NCBI GenBank assembly: GCA_004295055.1 | Contig: SHNJ01000006.1 | Location: 1 to 64,000 of the forward strand | Direction of reading: 5' to 3' | Source of the DNA: Alphaproteobacteria bacterium | Lineage (GTDB): Bacteria > Pseudomonadota > Alphaproteobacteria > SHNJ01 | DNA: 64,000 bases | In this document: piece after piece, positions 46,237 to 55,534 of the stretch | Position numbering within the stretch: the first letter of the stretch is position 1 | How the letters are laid out: each line of letters starts with the position of its first letter | Translations under genes and position numbers: made by a program | Notes under the pieces: generated by a model | Databases searched by the model: none | Told to the model about the DNA's origin: nothing | The model's input: the letters and a program-made list of their open reading frames with translations, nothing else

Positions 46237-46905
46237 ATGCGCACTTTATACCATATCTGGCTGTCCCCTTTTTGCCGCAAGGTCCGTTTTTATATGGCGG
46301 AAAAATCCTTGCCGTTTGAATTGAAGGTGGAAAAAATTTGGGAACGGCGCACGGAATTTTTTACGCTCAATCCCGCCGGCGAGGTTCCGGTTTTGGTCGA
46401 TCAAGACGGCAAGGCGATTGTCGATGCCAACGCGATTTGCGAATATCTCGAAGAAACTTACGCCAGTCCAAATTTATTGGGCCACGATCCGCATGCGCGT
46501 GCGGAAACGCGCCGCCTGATTGCGTGGTTCGACGGAAAATTCAACCGCGAGGTTAGCGCCTATCTGGTCGATGAAAAAATGATGAAACGTTTTGTGGGTT
46601 TGGGCGAACCGAACTCGCACGCGATCCGCGCCGGCAAGGCGAATATCGGCCACCATCTCGATTATATTTCTTACTTGATCGAACGGCGCAACTGGCTGGC
46701 AGGAGATCAGTTTACTTTGGCGGATATTGCGGCGGCGGCGCATTTGTCCTGTATCGATTATTTGGGCGATGTGCCGTGGGACAATCATCCTGTCGCCAAG
46801 CAATGGTATATGCGGATTAAATCGCGCCCGGCGTTTCGCGGACTTCTGGCGGATCATATTCCCGGCGTGCCGCCGCCCAAACACTACGCGCAGTTGGATT
46901 TTTAA
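46237..46905 (+). CDS. glutathione S-transferase family protein
   Basis: 222 residues. Thioredoxin-like N-terminal domain (LYHIWLSPFCRKVRFYMAEKSL, with NPAGEVPVLVDQDG and the cis-proline before VPVL, then ANAICEYLEE for glutathione), and an all-helical C-terminal domain with the N-capping FTLADIAAAAHL. Substrate unknown; it may serve detoxification. Convergent with the small membrane protein gene, overlapping by 4 bases. Confidence 0.92.
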   Translation: MRTLYHIWLSPFCRKVRFYMAEKSLPFELKVEKIWERRTEFFTLNPAGEVPVLVDQDGKAIVDANAICEYLEETYASPNLLGHDPHARAETRRLIAWFDGKFNREVSAYLVDEKMMKRFVGLGEPNSHAIRAGKANIGHHLDYISYLIERRNWLAGDQFTLADIAAAAHLSCIDYLGDVPWDNHPVAKQWYMRIKSRPAFRGLLADHIPGVPPPKHYAQLDF

Positions 46906-47315
46906 CGCGAAGCGATAGGTGTAATATTTTCTCGCCGCAACTGAGTTAGCAATTCGTTGAAACCAATTTTCCCCGGGCTGCTGGTCATAAATATCGGATG
47001 CGATTTATAAAAATCCGTATCGCTAATCAATCTTTGTTGATTTGGATTGAGCGCTCCGTTCAGCACTTTCCCGGGAACAACCTGACCGTTTGGCAGCGGG
47101 TTAAGTCTAATCAGGTAGTTTTGTGAATAATGATGACCAGTCCAGTTTGCATAAAGGCTGTATCCCAGAACGTACTGCGGATCGCGAGTTTGATAAAGAT
47201 AAAGGCTGGTATGCGGTTCGGGGGCACTATACCACTTTAATGCTGGAACAAGTCCGCAGTATCCGGCCAGAGCAGAAATAAAAATCCATAATGCTTGCTT
47301 ATACTTCTTTCGCAT
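46902..47315 (-). CDS. unknown membrane-anchored protein, 137 aa
   Basis: ATG 47315 overlaps the stop of the hydrolase gene (TGATG), so the two are coupled. An N-terminal hydrophobic stretch follows a basic start (about 9-26), so it is exported or anchored; the rest is soluble with many Tyr, Asn and Leu, no recognised motif. Possibly a partner of the hydrolase, by position only. Confidence 0.55.
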   Translation of the reverse strand: MRKKYKQALWIFISALAGYCGLVPALKWYSAPEPHTSLYLYQTRDPQYVLGYSLYANWTGHHYSQNYLIRLNPLPNGQVVPGKVLNGALNPNQQRLISDTDFYKSHPIFMTSSPGKIGFNELLTQLRRENITPIASR

Positions 47316-48112
47316 CACCGGATGATATCCTCAATCGATTTAAAAATCCAGTCTATGTCCTGCGGACGGCTTAGCCGGTGATCGCCATCTTTGATCAGAT
47401 GAATTTGCACATTGTCGCTTTCGACTTTTTCAGAAATGCGGCGTGAAAATTCCCAAGGCACATCGACATCGTTCATGCCATGAATCAACCGGACCGGGCA
47501 GGCGACGGGCAGCGTTTCGCGCGCCAGCAATAAATGCTTGCGACCATCTTCGATCAATTGTTTGGTGAATGGTGTTGGTTCCGTATCGTATTTTGGTGGT
47601 TCGTAAAACACGCCGTCTTTCAATAATTTTTCGCGGGCGCCTTCGCTGATGACGTTCCAAATCAATTCTTCGGTGAAATCCGGCGCGCTGGCGATGCCAA
47701 CCAGACCGGCGACACGTTCCGGACGCAGCAAGGCAAGATGCAATGTAATCCATCCGCCCATGCTCGATCCTACAAGAATTTTTTTACCCACCGTGTGGTT
47801 GTCCAGAATATACAATGCGTCTTTGATCCATTGGCCGATCGTACCATCGATAAATTTTCCATCCGACTGTCCGTGACCACTGTAATCAAATCGCGTCAAT
47901 CCATGTCCGGTTTTTTGCGCCCATTCTGCTAACGCCGTCGCTTTGCTGCCATTCATGTCGGACCGGAAGCCGGTTAAAAATAAAATGCCTGGCTGTGATT
48001 GTTTTGCCGCAATGGCGGAAATCGTTTGGTAAGCGAGGCGATGAGGTTGCGCCGCTGCATATTGCACATTCTGGTTTAGGGCCGTTTTTAGTTGATAGTT
48101 TGGATTATTCAT
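47315..48112 (-). CDS. alpha/beta hydrolase
   Basis: 265 residues from ATG 48112 (a GTG at 48115 is the alternative). ILFLTGFRSDMNGSKATAL gives the oxyanion region, RFDYSGHGQSDG follows, and the nucleophile elbow is GSSMGGW. The acid is likely Asp in INDVDVPW-like HGMNDVDVPWEF and the base His in DGDHRLSR. It resembles the short ABHD-type esterases of alphaproteobacteria. Substrate unknown. Confidence 0.88.
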   Translation of the reverse strand: MNNPNYQLKTALNQNVQYAAAQPHRLAYQTISAIAAKQSQPGILFLTGFRSDMNGSKATALAEWAQKTGHGLTRFDYSGHGQSDGKFIDGTIGQWIKDALYILDNHTVGKKILVGSSMGGWITLHLALLRPERVAGLVGIASAPDFTEELIWNVISEGAREKLLKDGVFYEPPKYDTEPTPFTKQLIEDGRKHLLLARETLPVACPVRLIHGMNDVDVPWEFSRRISEKVESDNVQIHLIKDGDHRLSRPQDIDWIFKSIEDIIR

Positions 48113-48179
48113 CACTATTCCCGCATTTTTATGTCATTCCAGGCGGATAAGCTTATACACCAAAAAGCCTTTTTATGCT

Positions 48180-49367
48180 ATGTCTAAGCGCATGAAATTG
48201 GCGATCTCGAAACAGGCTCCAACGGTTTTACAAATTTTACCGGCACTGATCAGCGGCGGTGTAGAACGCGGCACGGTCGATATGGCCGCATATATTGTGC
48301 AGCAGGGATGGAATGCAATCGTAGTATCGTCGGGCGGGCCGATGGCGCATGAAGTCGAACGGGCCGGCGGCAAGCACATTGCTCTGCCGGTGGATTCCAA
48401 AAATCCGTTGCAAATTTTGTGGAATGCGCGCGTGCTGGCGAAAATCATCCGCGACCGCAATGTCAGCATTATCCATGCGCGCTCGCGCGCGCCTGCTTGG
48501 AGCGCGTTCAAGGCCGCGCGCAAAACCGGCACGCCGTTTGTGACCTCGTTTCATGGCGCTTATAATTTTACCGGCAAGGTCAAGCGTTGGTACAACAGCA
48601 TCATGACGCGCGGCGCGCGCGTGATCGCGGTGTCGCATTTTATAGAATCGCATATTGCCGCGAATTACGATATCGATCCGGATAAAATCGATGTCGTGCC
48701 GCGCGGCATTGATTTATTGCGGTTCGATCCCGTGCGCGTGCATCGCGATCGCGTGATCAAGCTTGCCGGCGAATGGAATATTCCCGACGACAAGCCGATC
48801 ATCATGTTGCCTGGCCGCATTAGCCGCTGGAAAGGCCAGCGCGAATTGCTGATGGCGTTATCGAAATTGCCGCATAAAAATTTTTACTGCTTGTTCGTGG
48901 GATCGGATCATGGCCATGAATCGTACCGCCAGGAAATCGAACGTCTGGTGAGCGAATTGCAATTGGAAGGCCTGGTAAAATGGGTCGGCGAATGTAAGGA
49001 CATGCCCGCCGCGTATTTATTGGCCGATGTTGTGGTGTCGGCCAGCATTGAACCAGAGGCGTTCGGCCGCGTGGTGGTCGAAGCGCAAGCGATGGGCCGC
49101 CCGGTGATCGCGACCAACCATGGCGGTTCGGCAGAAACGATTATCGATGGCGAAACCGGTTTGTTGTATCCGGCGGACGATATCAATGCGCTGTCGCAAA
49201 TGATCGGCAAGGTTCTGACTTTAAACGCCCAGGCCCGGGAACGTCTGGCGGAAACGCAAATGGCGCATGCGCGCGCGCATTACAGCCGCGAACAAATGTG
49301 CGAAGGCGAATTCGCCGTTTATAAAAAAGTTTTGTCTAAGGCCCGTAAAAAATCCAACGCAGCATAG
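48180..49367 (+). CDS. glycosyltransferase family 4
   Basis: 395 residues, GT-B fold. The N-terminal half has ISGGVERGTVDMAAYI and HARSRAPAWSAF; the C-terminal half has the nucleotide-sugar site PGRISRWKGQRELLMAL and the E-x7-E motif EPEAFGRVVVEAQAMGRPVIATNHGG. It is likely to build LPS core or capsule. Its partner GT9 gene is 2 kb further on, separated by two binding-protein genes. Confidence 0.92.
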   Translation: MSKRMKLAISKQAPTVLQILPALISGGVERGTVDMAAYIVQQGWNAIVVSSGGPMAHEVERAGGKHIALPVDSKNPLQILWNARVLAKIIRDRNVSIIHARSRAPAWSAFKAARKTGTPFVTSFHGAYNFTGKVKRWYNSIMTRGARVIAVSHFIESHIAANYDIDPDKIDVVPRGIDLLRFDPVRVHRDRVIKLAGEWNIPDDKPIIMLPGRISRWKGQRELLMALSKLPHKNFYCLFVGSDHGHESYRQEIERLVSELQLEGLVKWVGECKDMPAAYLLADVVVSASIEPEAFGRVVVEAQAMGRPVIATNHGGSAETIIDGETGLLYPADDINALSQMIGKVLTLNAQARERLAETQMAHARAHYSREQMCEGEFAVYKKVLSKARKKSNAA

Positions 49368-49376
49368 GAGATCATC

Positions 49377-50255
49377 ATGCGCAATCATCTTCTTACTCTC
49401 GCCATAGCCGTTATCATGTGCTGGCTACTGGTGCAGGCGACCTTGCCCAAGATCAATGAATTTCTTCCGGAGCACGTGGCAAAAGAAAGCGCTTTCGACC
49501 GCGTGATGCGCAGTCAAGCGCTGCATTGCGGTTATGGCGTTTGGGCGCCGATTATGATTAAAGACGCCAATACCGGCGCAATGTCCGGGATTTTTTACGA
49601 CTATATGGATGCGATGGGTAAATCGCTGAATTTGAAAATTCAGTGGACCGAAGTTTCTTGGAGCGATTTTGCAGCCGATCTCGCATCCGGTAAGATCGAC
49701 GCGATGTGCGCCGGAATCTGGCCGACAGGTACGAAATCGCGCGCCATGGATTTCACCGCGCCGATTTATTATGTGGCGATTCACACATTTGCGCGCGCCG
49801 ACGATACGCGGTTCGATCACGCGCTGGATAAAATAAACAGCAAAGATATCACTATTGCTTCGATGGATGGAGAGATATCGAATATCATCGCCTCGGCGGA
49901 TTTTAAAGACGCGAAATTATTATCCTTGCCTTCCAACGCGTCGCAACCGCAGATTTTGTTGAACGTCGCAACCGGCAAGGCGGATGTTACATTTCAAGAC
50001 GCCGCGACCGGACAGGATTTTATGAACGCGAATCCCGGCAAGGTGAAAATGGTGCCGGGCGGCGAATTCATCCGTACTTTCGGCAATACCATTGCCGTCG
50101 CCAAAGGGCAGGATGAATTGAAAGATATGCTGAATACCGCGTCGGCGGAATTGTTGCAAAGCGGCGTTGTGGATGGCATTATTAAAAAATATGAAAAATA
50201 CCCGGGATCTTTCTACCGCGTCGCCAAACCCTATCAGCCGCCTGAAATAAAATAG
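49377..50255 (+). CDS. membrane-anchored solute-binding protein (SBP_bac_3)
   Basis: 292 residues. An N-terminal hydrophobic anchor (about 5-23) without an evident cleavage site precedes a family 3 amino-acid-type binding domain: LHCGYGVWAPIMIKDANTGAMSGIFYDYMDAMGKSL and IDAMCAGIWPT. The protein resembles its downstream neighbour throughout, so the two are a tandem duplication. No permease or ATPase is adjacent, so it may sense a ligand rather than import one. 9 bases after the GT4 gene. Confidence 0.85.
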   Translation: MRNHLLTLAIAVIMCWLLVQATLPKINEFLPEHVAKESAFDRVMRSQALHCGYGVWAPIMIKDANTGAMSGIFYDYMDAMGKSLNLKIQWTEVSWSDFAADLASGKIDAMCAGIWPTGTKSRAMDFTAPIYYVAIHTFARADDTRFDHALDKINSKDITIASMDGEISNIIASADFKDAKLLSLPSNASQPQILLNVATGKADVTFQDAATGQDFMNANPGKVKMVPGGEFIRTFGNTIAVAKGQDELKDMLNTASAELLQSGVVDGIIKKYEKYPGSFYRVAKPYQPPEIK

Positions 50256-50266
50256 GAAAAAATATC

Positions 50267-51151
50267 ATGATGAAACCGCATCTGTTGACGCTCGCTTTGG
50301 CGGTGATTATCGCCTGGCTGATGATGCAATCGTTTCAGAGCGTCACGATGAAGCACAGCCGCGGCGCGGAAAATAATGCCTATGAGCGCGTTATCAAATC
50401 CGGCACGTTGCGTTGCGCCTATAGTTTATGGGAACCGGCGGTAATGCGCGATCCCAATACCGGCGAAATGTCCGGCCTGATTTACGATTTCATGCAAGAA
50501 GTCGGCAAGGCTCTGAATATCAAGGTGGAATATAATTTGGAAGTGCCATGGGATTCCGTTCCAACCGCCTTAAAAACCAACAAGGCCGATGCGCATTGCG
50601 CCGGTATTTGGGCAACCGCCGCGCGCGGCCGGGTGATGGCGTTCAGCAATCCATTATTTTTCTCGCCGGTAGTGGCGTTTGCTCGCGCCGATGATGGGCG
50701 GTTCAATTTCAATCTCGATAATATCAACAAGCCCGATATTACTATTGCGATTTCGGATGACGATATTACCACTGAAATTTATTCGCATGATTTCCCAAAC
50801 GCCAAAAAATATGAATTGCCTTTATTCTCGCCTCCCGAAGAATTGTTTTTAGCCATTGCTTCGCGCAAGGCCGATGTCACCATCAATAATCCATCGCGTT
50901 TGCAGACTTTTAATAAAAATAATCCCGATCAAGTTAAAGTCATTCCGAATTACACGCCGTTGCGGATTTTTCCAAATGTAGTGGCGGTCGATATTCGCGA
51001 AGTGGAATTGCAAAATATGTTAAACACAGCCATCGAACAATTATTGAACAGCCGTGCCATGGAAAAAATCGCCGCCAAATATAAGGCCAAAGGTTTCGAT
51101 ATGAGTTTCATGGTCCCTGCCAACCGCGGCTATTCGTGGGAGGGACATTGA
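50267..51151 (+). CDS. membrane-anchored solute-binding protein (SBP_bac_3), paralogue
   Basis: 294 residues, 11 bases after its paralogue. The same layout: hydrophobic anchor at about 5-20, then LRCAYSLWEPAVMRDPNTGEMSGLIYDFMQEVGKAL and ADAHCAGIWAT. Binding-site side chains differ between the two, suggesting different ligands. A palindromic MITE-like element follows at once. Confidence 0.85.
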   Translation: MMKPHLLTLALAVIIAWLMMQSFQSVTMKHSRGAENNAYERVIKSGTLRCAYSLWEPAVMRDPNTGEMSGLIYDFMQEVGKALNIKVEYNLEVPWDSVPTALKTNKADAHCAGIWATAARGRVMAFSNPLFFSPVVAFARADDGRFNFNLDNINKPDITIAISDDDITTEIYSHDFPNAKKYELPLFSPPEELFLAIASRKADVTINNPSRLQTFNKNNPDQVKVIPNYTPLRIFPNVVAVDIREVELQNMLNTAIEQLLNSRAMEKIAAKYKAKGFDMSFMVPANRGYSWEGH

Positions 51152-51163
51152 TATTATATAATA

Positions 51164-51320
51164 AGCTACCCTCCCCTTGAGGGAGGGTCAAAAATGCGAT
51201 AGCATTTTTGGGGTGGGGACATGATGGTGAATATTACGAATCACTTTATTGTTTAAATAGAAATCCCCACCCCAAAATTTCTGACGAAATTTTGCGCCCT
51301 CCCTCAAGGGGAGGGCAGCT
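51164..51320. repeat. MITE-like palindromic element, copy 3
   Basis: AGCTACCCTCCCCTTGAGGG at the left and CCCTCAAGGGGAGGGCAGCT at the right are inverted apart from one base; the inner arms TTTTTGGGGTGGGGA and TCCCCACCCCAAAATTT pair. Same family as at 27632 and 29744. Confidence 0.9.
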
Positions 51321-51355
51321 AAAAAAGAAAGATCTGCAATTGTTTGGAACAAACC

Positions 51356-52345
51356 ATGCCTAATAAAATCCTCGTCATCAAACACTCCGCCCTTGGCGAT
51401 TTTGTGCTCGCCACCGGGCCGATGAAGGCAATCCGTGCGCATCATCCGAACGCGCATATCACGTTGCTGACCACTAAAACATTCGCTGGGTGGGGGCGGG
51501 ATTGCGGCTGGTTCAACGATGTAATCATCGATTCGCGGCCGCCAATTTCAAAATTCAAACAATGGCTTGATTTACGCGCCGATGTGCGTGGGCGCCAATT
51601 CGACATGGTGTATGATTTGCAAACATCCAGCCGGACCAATTTGTATTTTTATTTTTGGCAGCCACATAAGATGCAATGGAATGGCGCGGCAAAATTAGCC
51701 TCGCACCCGCATACCAATCCACGCCGTGCGGAAATGCACACTACCGACCGCCACCGCGAACAATTGGCGCTGTCCGGTATTGCCAATGTACCGCCACCCA
51801 ATTTGGATTGGATGCGCGCCGATATTTCCAAATTTAATTTGAATCGGCCTTATGTACTTCTCGTTCCGGGCGGTTCTGCGCACCGGCCGCAAAAACGCTG
51901 GCCGGTCGAATACTATATAAAGGCGGTGGAATTTATTAACGCGAACGGAGTCATACCGGTATTGCTGGGCGCTACCGCCGATTTGGATGTGGTGGAACCG
52001 ATTGCCGCCGCTTGTCCCTATGCCGTGAACCTTTTGAATAAAACCAATTTTGCCGAAATCGTCGAATTGGGACGGCATGCCGCCGCCGCCATTGGCAACG
52101 ATACCGGGCCAATGCATATGGTCGCCCCGACCGGTTGCCCGTCGATTGTGCTGTTTTCCCATGATTCGGACCCCGCCCGTTGCGCCCCAAAAGGGCCTGG
52201 AACAGGCCAAAATGTTACAATTTTGCGCGAATTTCACTTGAAAGACTTGCAACCAGACGCAGTTCTTGCCATTCTAGGCCCCTTATTAACTAATAATCAG
52301 AGGCACAATGGCGTCCACAGCGCAAGCAGCGCAGCAAACGCGTAA
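51356..52345 (+). CDS. glycosyltransferase family 9 (heptosyltransferase-like)
   Basis: 329 residues from ATG 51356. [27 protein letters not shown] is the GT9 opening; [21 protein letters not shown] binds the donor and [22 protein letters not shown] is the C-terminal signature. GT9 enzymes add heptose or related sugars to the LPS core. The last 38 bases overlap the start of thrS. Confidence 0.92.
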   Translation: MPNKILVIKHSALGDFVLATGPMKAIRAHHPNAHITLLTTKTFAGWGRDCGWFNDVIIDSRPPISKFKQWLDLRADVRGRQFDMVYDLQTSSRTNLYFYFWQPHKMQWNGAAKLASHPHTNPRRAEMHTTDRHREQLALSGIANVPPPNLDWMRADISKFNLNRPYVLLVPGGSAHRPQKRWPVEYYIKAVEFINANGVIPVLLGATADLDVVEPIAAACPYAVNLLNKTNFAEIVELGRHAAAAIGNDTGPMHMVAPTGCPSIVLFSHDSDPARCAPKGPGTGQNVTILREFHLKDLQPDAVLAILGPLLTNNQRHNGVHSASSAANA

Positions 52346-54275
52346 TATGATTAAAATTACTTTACCCGACGGCAATGTTCGGGAATATCCTGCGTCAACC
52401 ACCGGTTTCGATATTGCGAGTTCCATTTCCAAGTCATTGGCGAAAAACGCCGTGACGATCAAGGTCAATGGCGAAATGTGGGATTTGTCCCGCGCGATCG
52501 AAAAAGACGCCAAGATTCAAATCATCACCAGAGATTCCGAAGAAGCGCTTGGCGTTATCCGCCACGATTGCGCGCACATCATGGCCGAAGCGGTGCAGGA
52601 ATTATTCCCAGACACCCAGGTCACCATCGGCCCCAATGTCGAAAATGGATTTTATTACGATTTCTACCGCGAAAAACCATTCACCATGGATGATTTTCCA
52701 GCCATTGAAAAACGCATGAAGGAAATCGTCGCGCGCGATGAACAAATTGTGCGCGAAGTTTGGGATAGAAACGAAGCCATTAAATTCTTCGAGAAAAAAG
52801 GCGAGAAATTCAAAGCCGAAATTATCCGCGATTTGCCGGAAACCGAAACCATCACTTGCTATCGCCAAGGAAATTTTATCGATCTTTGCCGTGGTCCGCA
52901 TATGTCGTCGACATCGAAAACCGGCACGGCATTTAAATTGATGAAGGTTGCCGGCGCATACTGGCGCGGCGATCACCGCAAAGAACAATTGCAACGTATT
53001 TACGCCACCGCCTGGGCGGATCAAAAACAATTGGATGCGCATTTGCACCAATTGGCCGAAGCTGAACGCCGCGACCACCGCAAATTGGGGCGCGAAATGC
53101 AGCTGTTCCACTTGCAGGAAGAAGCGGTGGGCAGCATTTTCTGGCATCCAAAAGGCTGGACCATGTACCGGATTTTGGAAAATTACATCCGCGACCGGAT
53201 TACGCCAGCCGGCTATGTCGAGGTTAACACGCCGACTTTGGTCGACCGTTCTTTATGGGAAGCATCCGGGCACTGGGAAAAATTCCGCGAAAATATGTTT
53301 ACGATCAATGTCGAGGAAGACAAAATTCTCGCCTTGAAACCGATGAACTGTCCGTGCCATGTGCAGATTTTCAAGCAAGGCATCAAATCGTACCGCGATC
53401 TGCCGCTGCGTATGGCGGAATTCGGTTCTTGCCACCGCAATGAATCTTCCGGTTCGATGCACGGCATTATGCGCATCCGCGCCTTTAAACAGGATGACGC
53501 GCATATTTTCTGCACACCCGATCAGATTATTTCCGAATCCCAGGCATTCTGTTCTTTGTTGCTGGATGTTTATAAGGATTTTGGTTTCAACGACGTGCGC
53601 GTAAAATTCTCCGACCGTCCGGCAATCCGCGCCGGATCGGATGCGATTTGGGACCGCGCCGAAGCCGCATTGAAATCCGCGGTCGAAGCCGCCGGATTGC
53701 CATATACGTTGAATCCGGGCGAAGGCGCATTTTACGGGCCGAAACTGGAATTCGTATTGCGCGACGCTATTGGCCGCGACTGGCAGTGCGGCACATTGCA
53801 AGTCGATTTCGTTTTGCCGGAACGCCTTGATGCCGAATATGTCGGCGAAGACGGGCAAAAACACCGCCCTGTTATGCTTCATCGCGCGATTTTGGGATCG
53901 CTCGAACGCTTCATCGGTATTTTGATCGAGCAATATGCGGGCCGTTTGCCGTTGTGGCTGGCCCCAACTCAAATTGTGATTGCAACCATCGTATCGGATG
54001 CCGATCATTTTGCCGAAGAAATCGAAGGCAAATTGTTCAAAATGGGCATGCGCGCCGAAGCGGATTTGCGTAACGAATCGATCAATTACAAAGTGCGCGA
54101 ACATTCCTTGGCCAAGGTGCCGGTGATGTTGGTGCTTGGCAAGCGCGAGGCGATGGAACGCAAAGTCACCATCCGTTATCTTGGCGGCGATGGCCAGGAT
54201 AAGCAAGAAACCCTTGGCGTTGATGAGGCATTGGATAAATTGAAATCCCTTGCCGTTCCGCCGCACAAGAAATAG
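52308..54275 (+). CDS. thrS: threonine--tRNA ligase
   Basis: 655 residues. TGS domain (about 14-75), editing domain with the HDCAH motif (87-91) and later Cys/His, catalytic core with [23 protein letters not shown], motif 2 [10 protein letters not shown], and the C-terminal anticodon domain. The ATG at 52308, with AGAGG 6 bases before it, lies inside the GT9 gene; ATG 52347 just after the GT9 stop has no ribosome site. Confidence 0.96.
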   Translation: MASTAQAAQQTRNMIKITLPDGNVREYPASTTGFDIASSISKSLAKNAVTIKVNGEMWDLSRAIEKDAKIQIITRDSEEALGVIRHDCAHIMAEAVQELFPDTQVTIGPNVENGFYYDFYREKPFTMDDFPAIEKRMKEIVARDEQIVREVWDRNEAIKFFEKKGEKFKAEIIRDLPETETITCYRQGNFIDLCRGPHMSSTSKTGTAFKLMKVAGAYWRGDHRKEQLQRIYATAWADQKQLDAHLHQLAEAERRDHRKLGREMQLFHLQEEAVGSIFWHPKGWTMYRILENYIRDRITPAGYVEVNTPTLVDRSLWEASGHWEKFRENMFTINVEEDKILALKPMNCPCHVQIFKQGIKSYRDLPLRMAEFGSCHRNESSGSMHGIMRIRAFKQDDAHIFCTPDQIISESQAFCSLLLDVYKDFGFNDVRVKFSDRPAIRAGSDAIWDRAEAALKSAVEAAGLPYTLNPGEGAFYGPKLEFVLRDAIGRDWQCGTLQVDFVLPERLDAEYVGEDGQKHRPVMLHRAILGSLERFIGILIEQYAGRLPLWLAPTQIVIATIVSDADHFAEEIEGKLFKMGMRAEADLRNESINYKVREHSLAKVPVMLVLGKREAMERKVTIRYLGGDGQDKQETLGVDEALDKLKSLAVPPHKK

Positions 54276-54357
54276 GTTCCAGGTTTCAGGTATCGGGTGT
54301 CAGGTTAAAAAATATCTGATGCCTGGCACCTGATACCCGGCGCCTGAAACCTAACCT
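54274..54357. repeat. A-tract-loop hairpin repeat, copy 3
   Basis: TAGGTTCCAGGTTTCAGGTA and GGTGTCAGG lead to TTAAAAAATA and out through CCTGGCACCTGATACC and GCGCCTGAAACCTAACCTA. The arms are long and nearly complementary. It sits between thrS and the infC leader. Confidence 0.8.
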
Positions 54358-54370
54358 ATGGAGACTGACG

Positions 54371-55051
54371 ATCAATAAACCACCTTTTCAAAACCGTCCT
54401 TATCGCCCCGCTGGAACCGGCGGCGGCCCACGTCCACCGGGATCCGGATTTTCCGGCCCACGCCCCAATTCATCGGGCCCACGTCCGCCGCGATTCAATC
54501 GCGAGGAAGAAGGCAACAGGGATCGCGATGGCGGCAAGGATGACGGTTACCGCATCAATGGACGCATTCGCGCTCCGGAAGTACGCTTGATCGGGCCTGA
54601 AGGCGAAATGATCGGTGTTTTATCGTCCCGCGATGCGGTGTTAAAGGCGCAGGAATTTGGTTTAGACCTGGTTGAAATTTCGCCGAACGCGAATCCGCCG
54701 GTCTGTAAAATCATGGATTTCGGCAAGTTCAAATACGAAGAACAGAAAAAGAAAAAAGAAGCCAAGAAGAAACAGAAAGTCATTGAGATCAAGGAAATGA
54801 AATTGCGGCCGCAAATCGATCCGCACGATCTTGAAATCAAAATCAAGCATATGCGCGAATTTTTGGGCGAAGGCGACAAGGTAAAAGTATCGATGCGTCT
54901 GCGCGGCCGCGAGGCGGCGGCGAACGCGAAACTGGCCCAGGCGGTATTCGCCAAAATTCAAACCGATCTTGCCGGCATCGGCAAAGCCGAATCCGAACCT
55001 AAATCCGAAATGGGCGGCATGATCGTGATGATGGTCGTTCCGGAAAAATAA
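54371..55051 (+). CDS. infC: translation initiation factor IF-3, probable ATC start
   Basis: 226 residues if initiated at ATC 54371, 7 bases after GGAG. No in-frame ATG precedes the conserved domain: only TTG 54587 or CTG 54365 are alternatives, and TTG 54587 would remove the start of the N-terminal domain. infC genes are known for non-ATG (ATT, ATC) starts, which IF-3 itself discriminates against, giving feedback. A Pro/Arg/Gly-rich extension of about 55 residues precedes INGRIRAPEVRLIGPEGEMIGVLSSRDA; the C-terminal domain ends GGMIVMMVVPEK. Between thrS and rpmI. Confidence 0.9.
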   Translation: MNKPPFQNRPYRPAGTGGGPRPPGSGFSGPRPNSSGPRPPRFNREEEGNRDRDGGKDDGYRINGRIRAPEVRLIGPEGEMIGVLSSRDAVLKAQEFGLDLVEISPNANPPVCKIMDFGKFKYEEQKKKKEAKKKQKVIEIKEMKLRPQIDPHDLEIKIKHMREFLGEGDKVKVSMRLRGREAAANAKLAQAVFAKIQTDLAGIGKAESEPKSEMGGMIVMMVVPEK

Positions 55052-55058
55052 TCCTGGC

Positions 55059-55424
55059 TTAGACTTTCAACAAATCCAGCAATGTCGATTGGGTGGATTG
55101 CGCCGAGCCTAGGTTTTTGTACAGCGCCAGTTTCGATTGATCGCTGGGCGATGCGAAGGCGGCGAGATCCGCCGATTCCTGCGCCGGTAAATATTGCGCT
55201 TGCAATAAATCCTGCACCGCATATTGCGCGCTTTGCGGGTTGAATAACGCCGCGCGGCTTAATGTTTGATTGGCTTGCGAGATTTTAAATGTGTCCGCGG
55301 ATTTTTTCTGCAATTCGCGTTCGGCGGCGAAATCGTCCTGTGTTGGCGCAATTTTGCTCACCACCGATTGGACAGGCTTGGAATTGTATAAATTCAACGC
55401 GGAAAAGGGCGCGATATTGGTCAT
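55059..55424 (-). CDS. unknown protein, 121 aa
   Basis: Rich in Ala, Gln, Ser and Leu, probably helical, no signal peptide or membrane segment. The N-terminal stretch (APFSALNLYNSKPVQSVV) and C-terminal LLDLLKV are the only notable parts. Family not recognised. Convergent with infC, 7 bases from its end; interrupts the usual infC-rpmI order. Confidence 0.55.
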   Translation of the reverse strand: MTNIAPFSALNLYNSKPVQSVVSKIAPTQDDFAAERELQKKSADTFKISQANQTLSRAALFNPQSAQYAVQDLLQAQYLPAQESADLAAFASPSDQSKLALYKNLGSAQSTQSTLLDLLKV

Positions 55425-55534
55425 TCATACTCCCCGGCATTCTTATTATTATTTATTCTTTTATTATACGCCAAAGAGTTAAAGATTTGGCTAAAACCAA
55501 ACACCCAATAACACGTTGATTTTTATAGAATTTA

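Noticed and set aside
54587-55051. infC starting at TTG 54587
   Set aside because: It would cut off the beginning of the conserved N-terminal domain (INGRIRAPEVR) and lacks a ribosome site.
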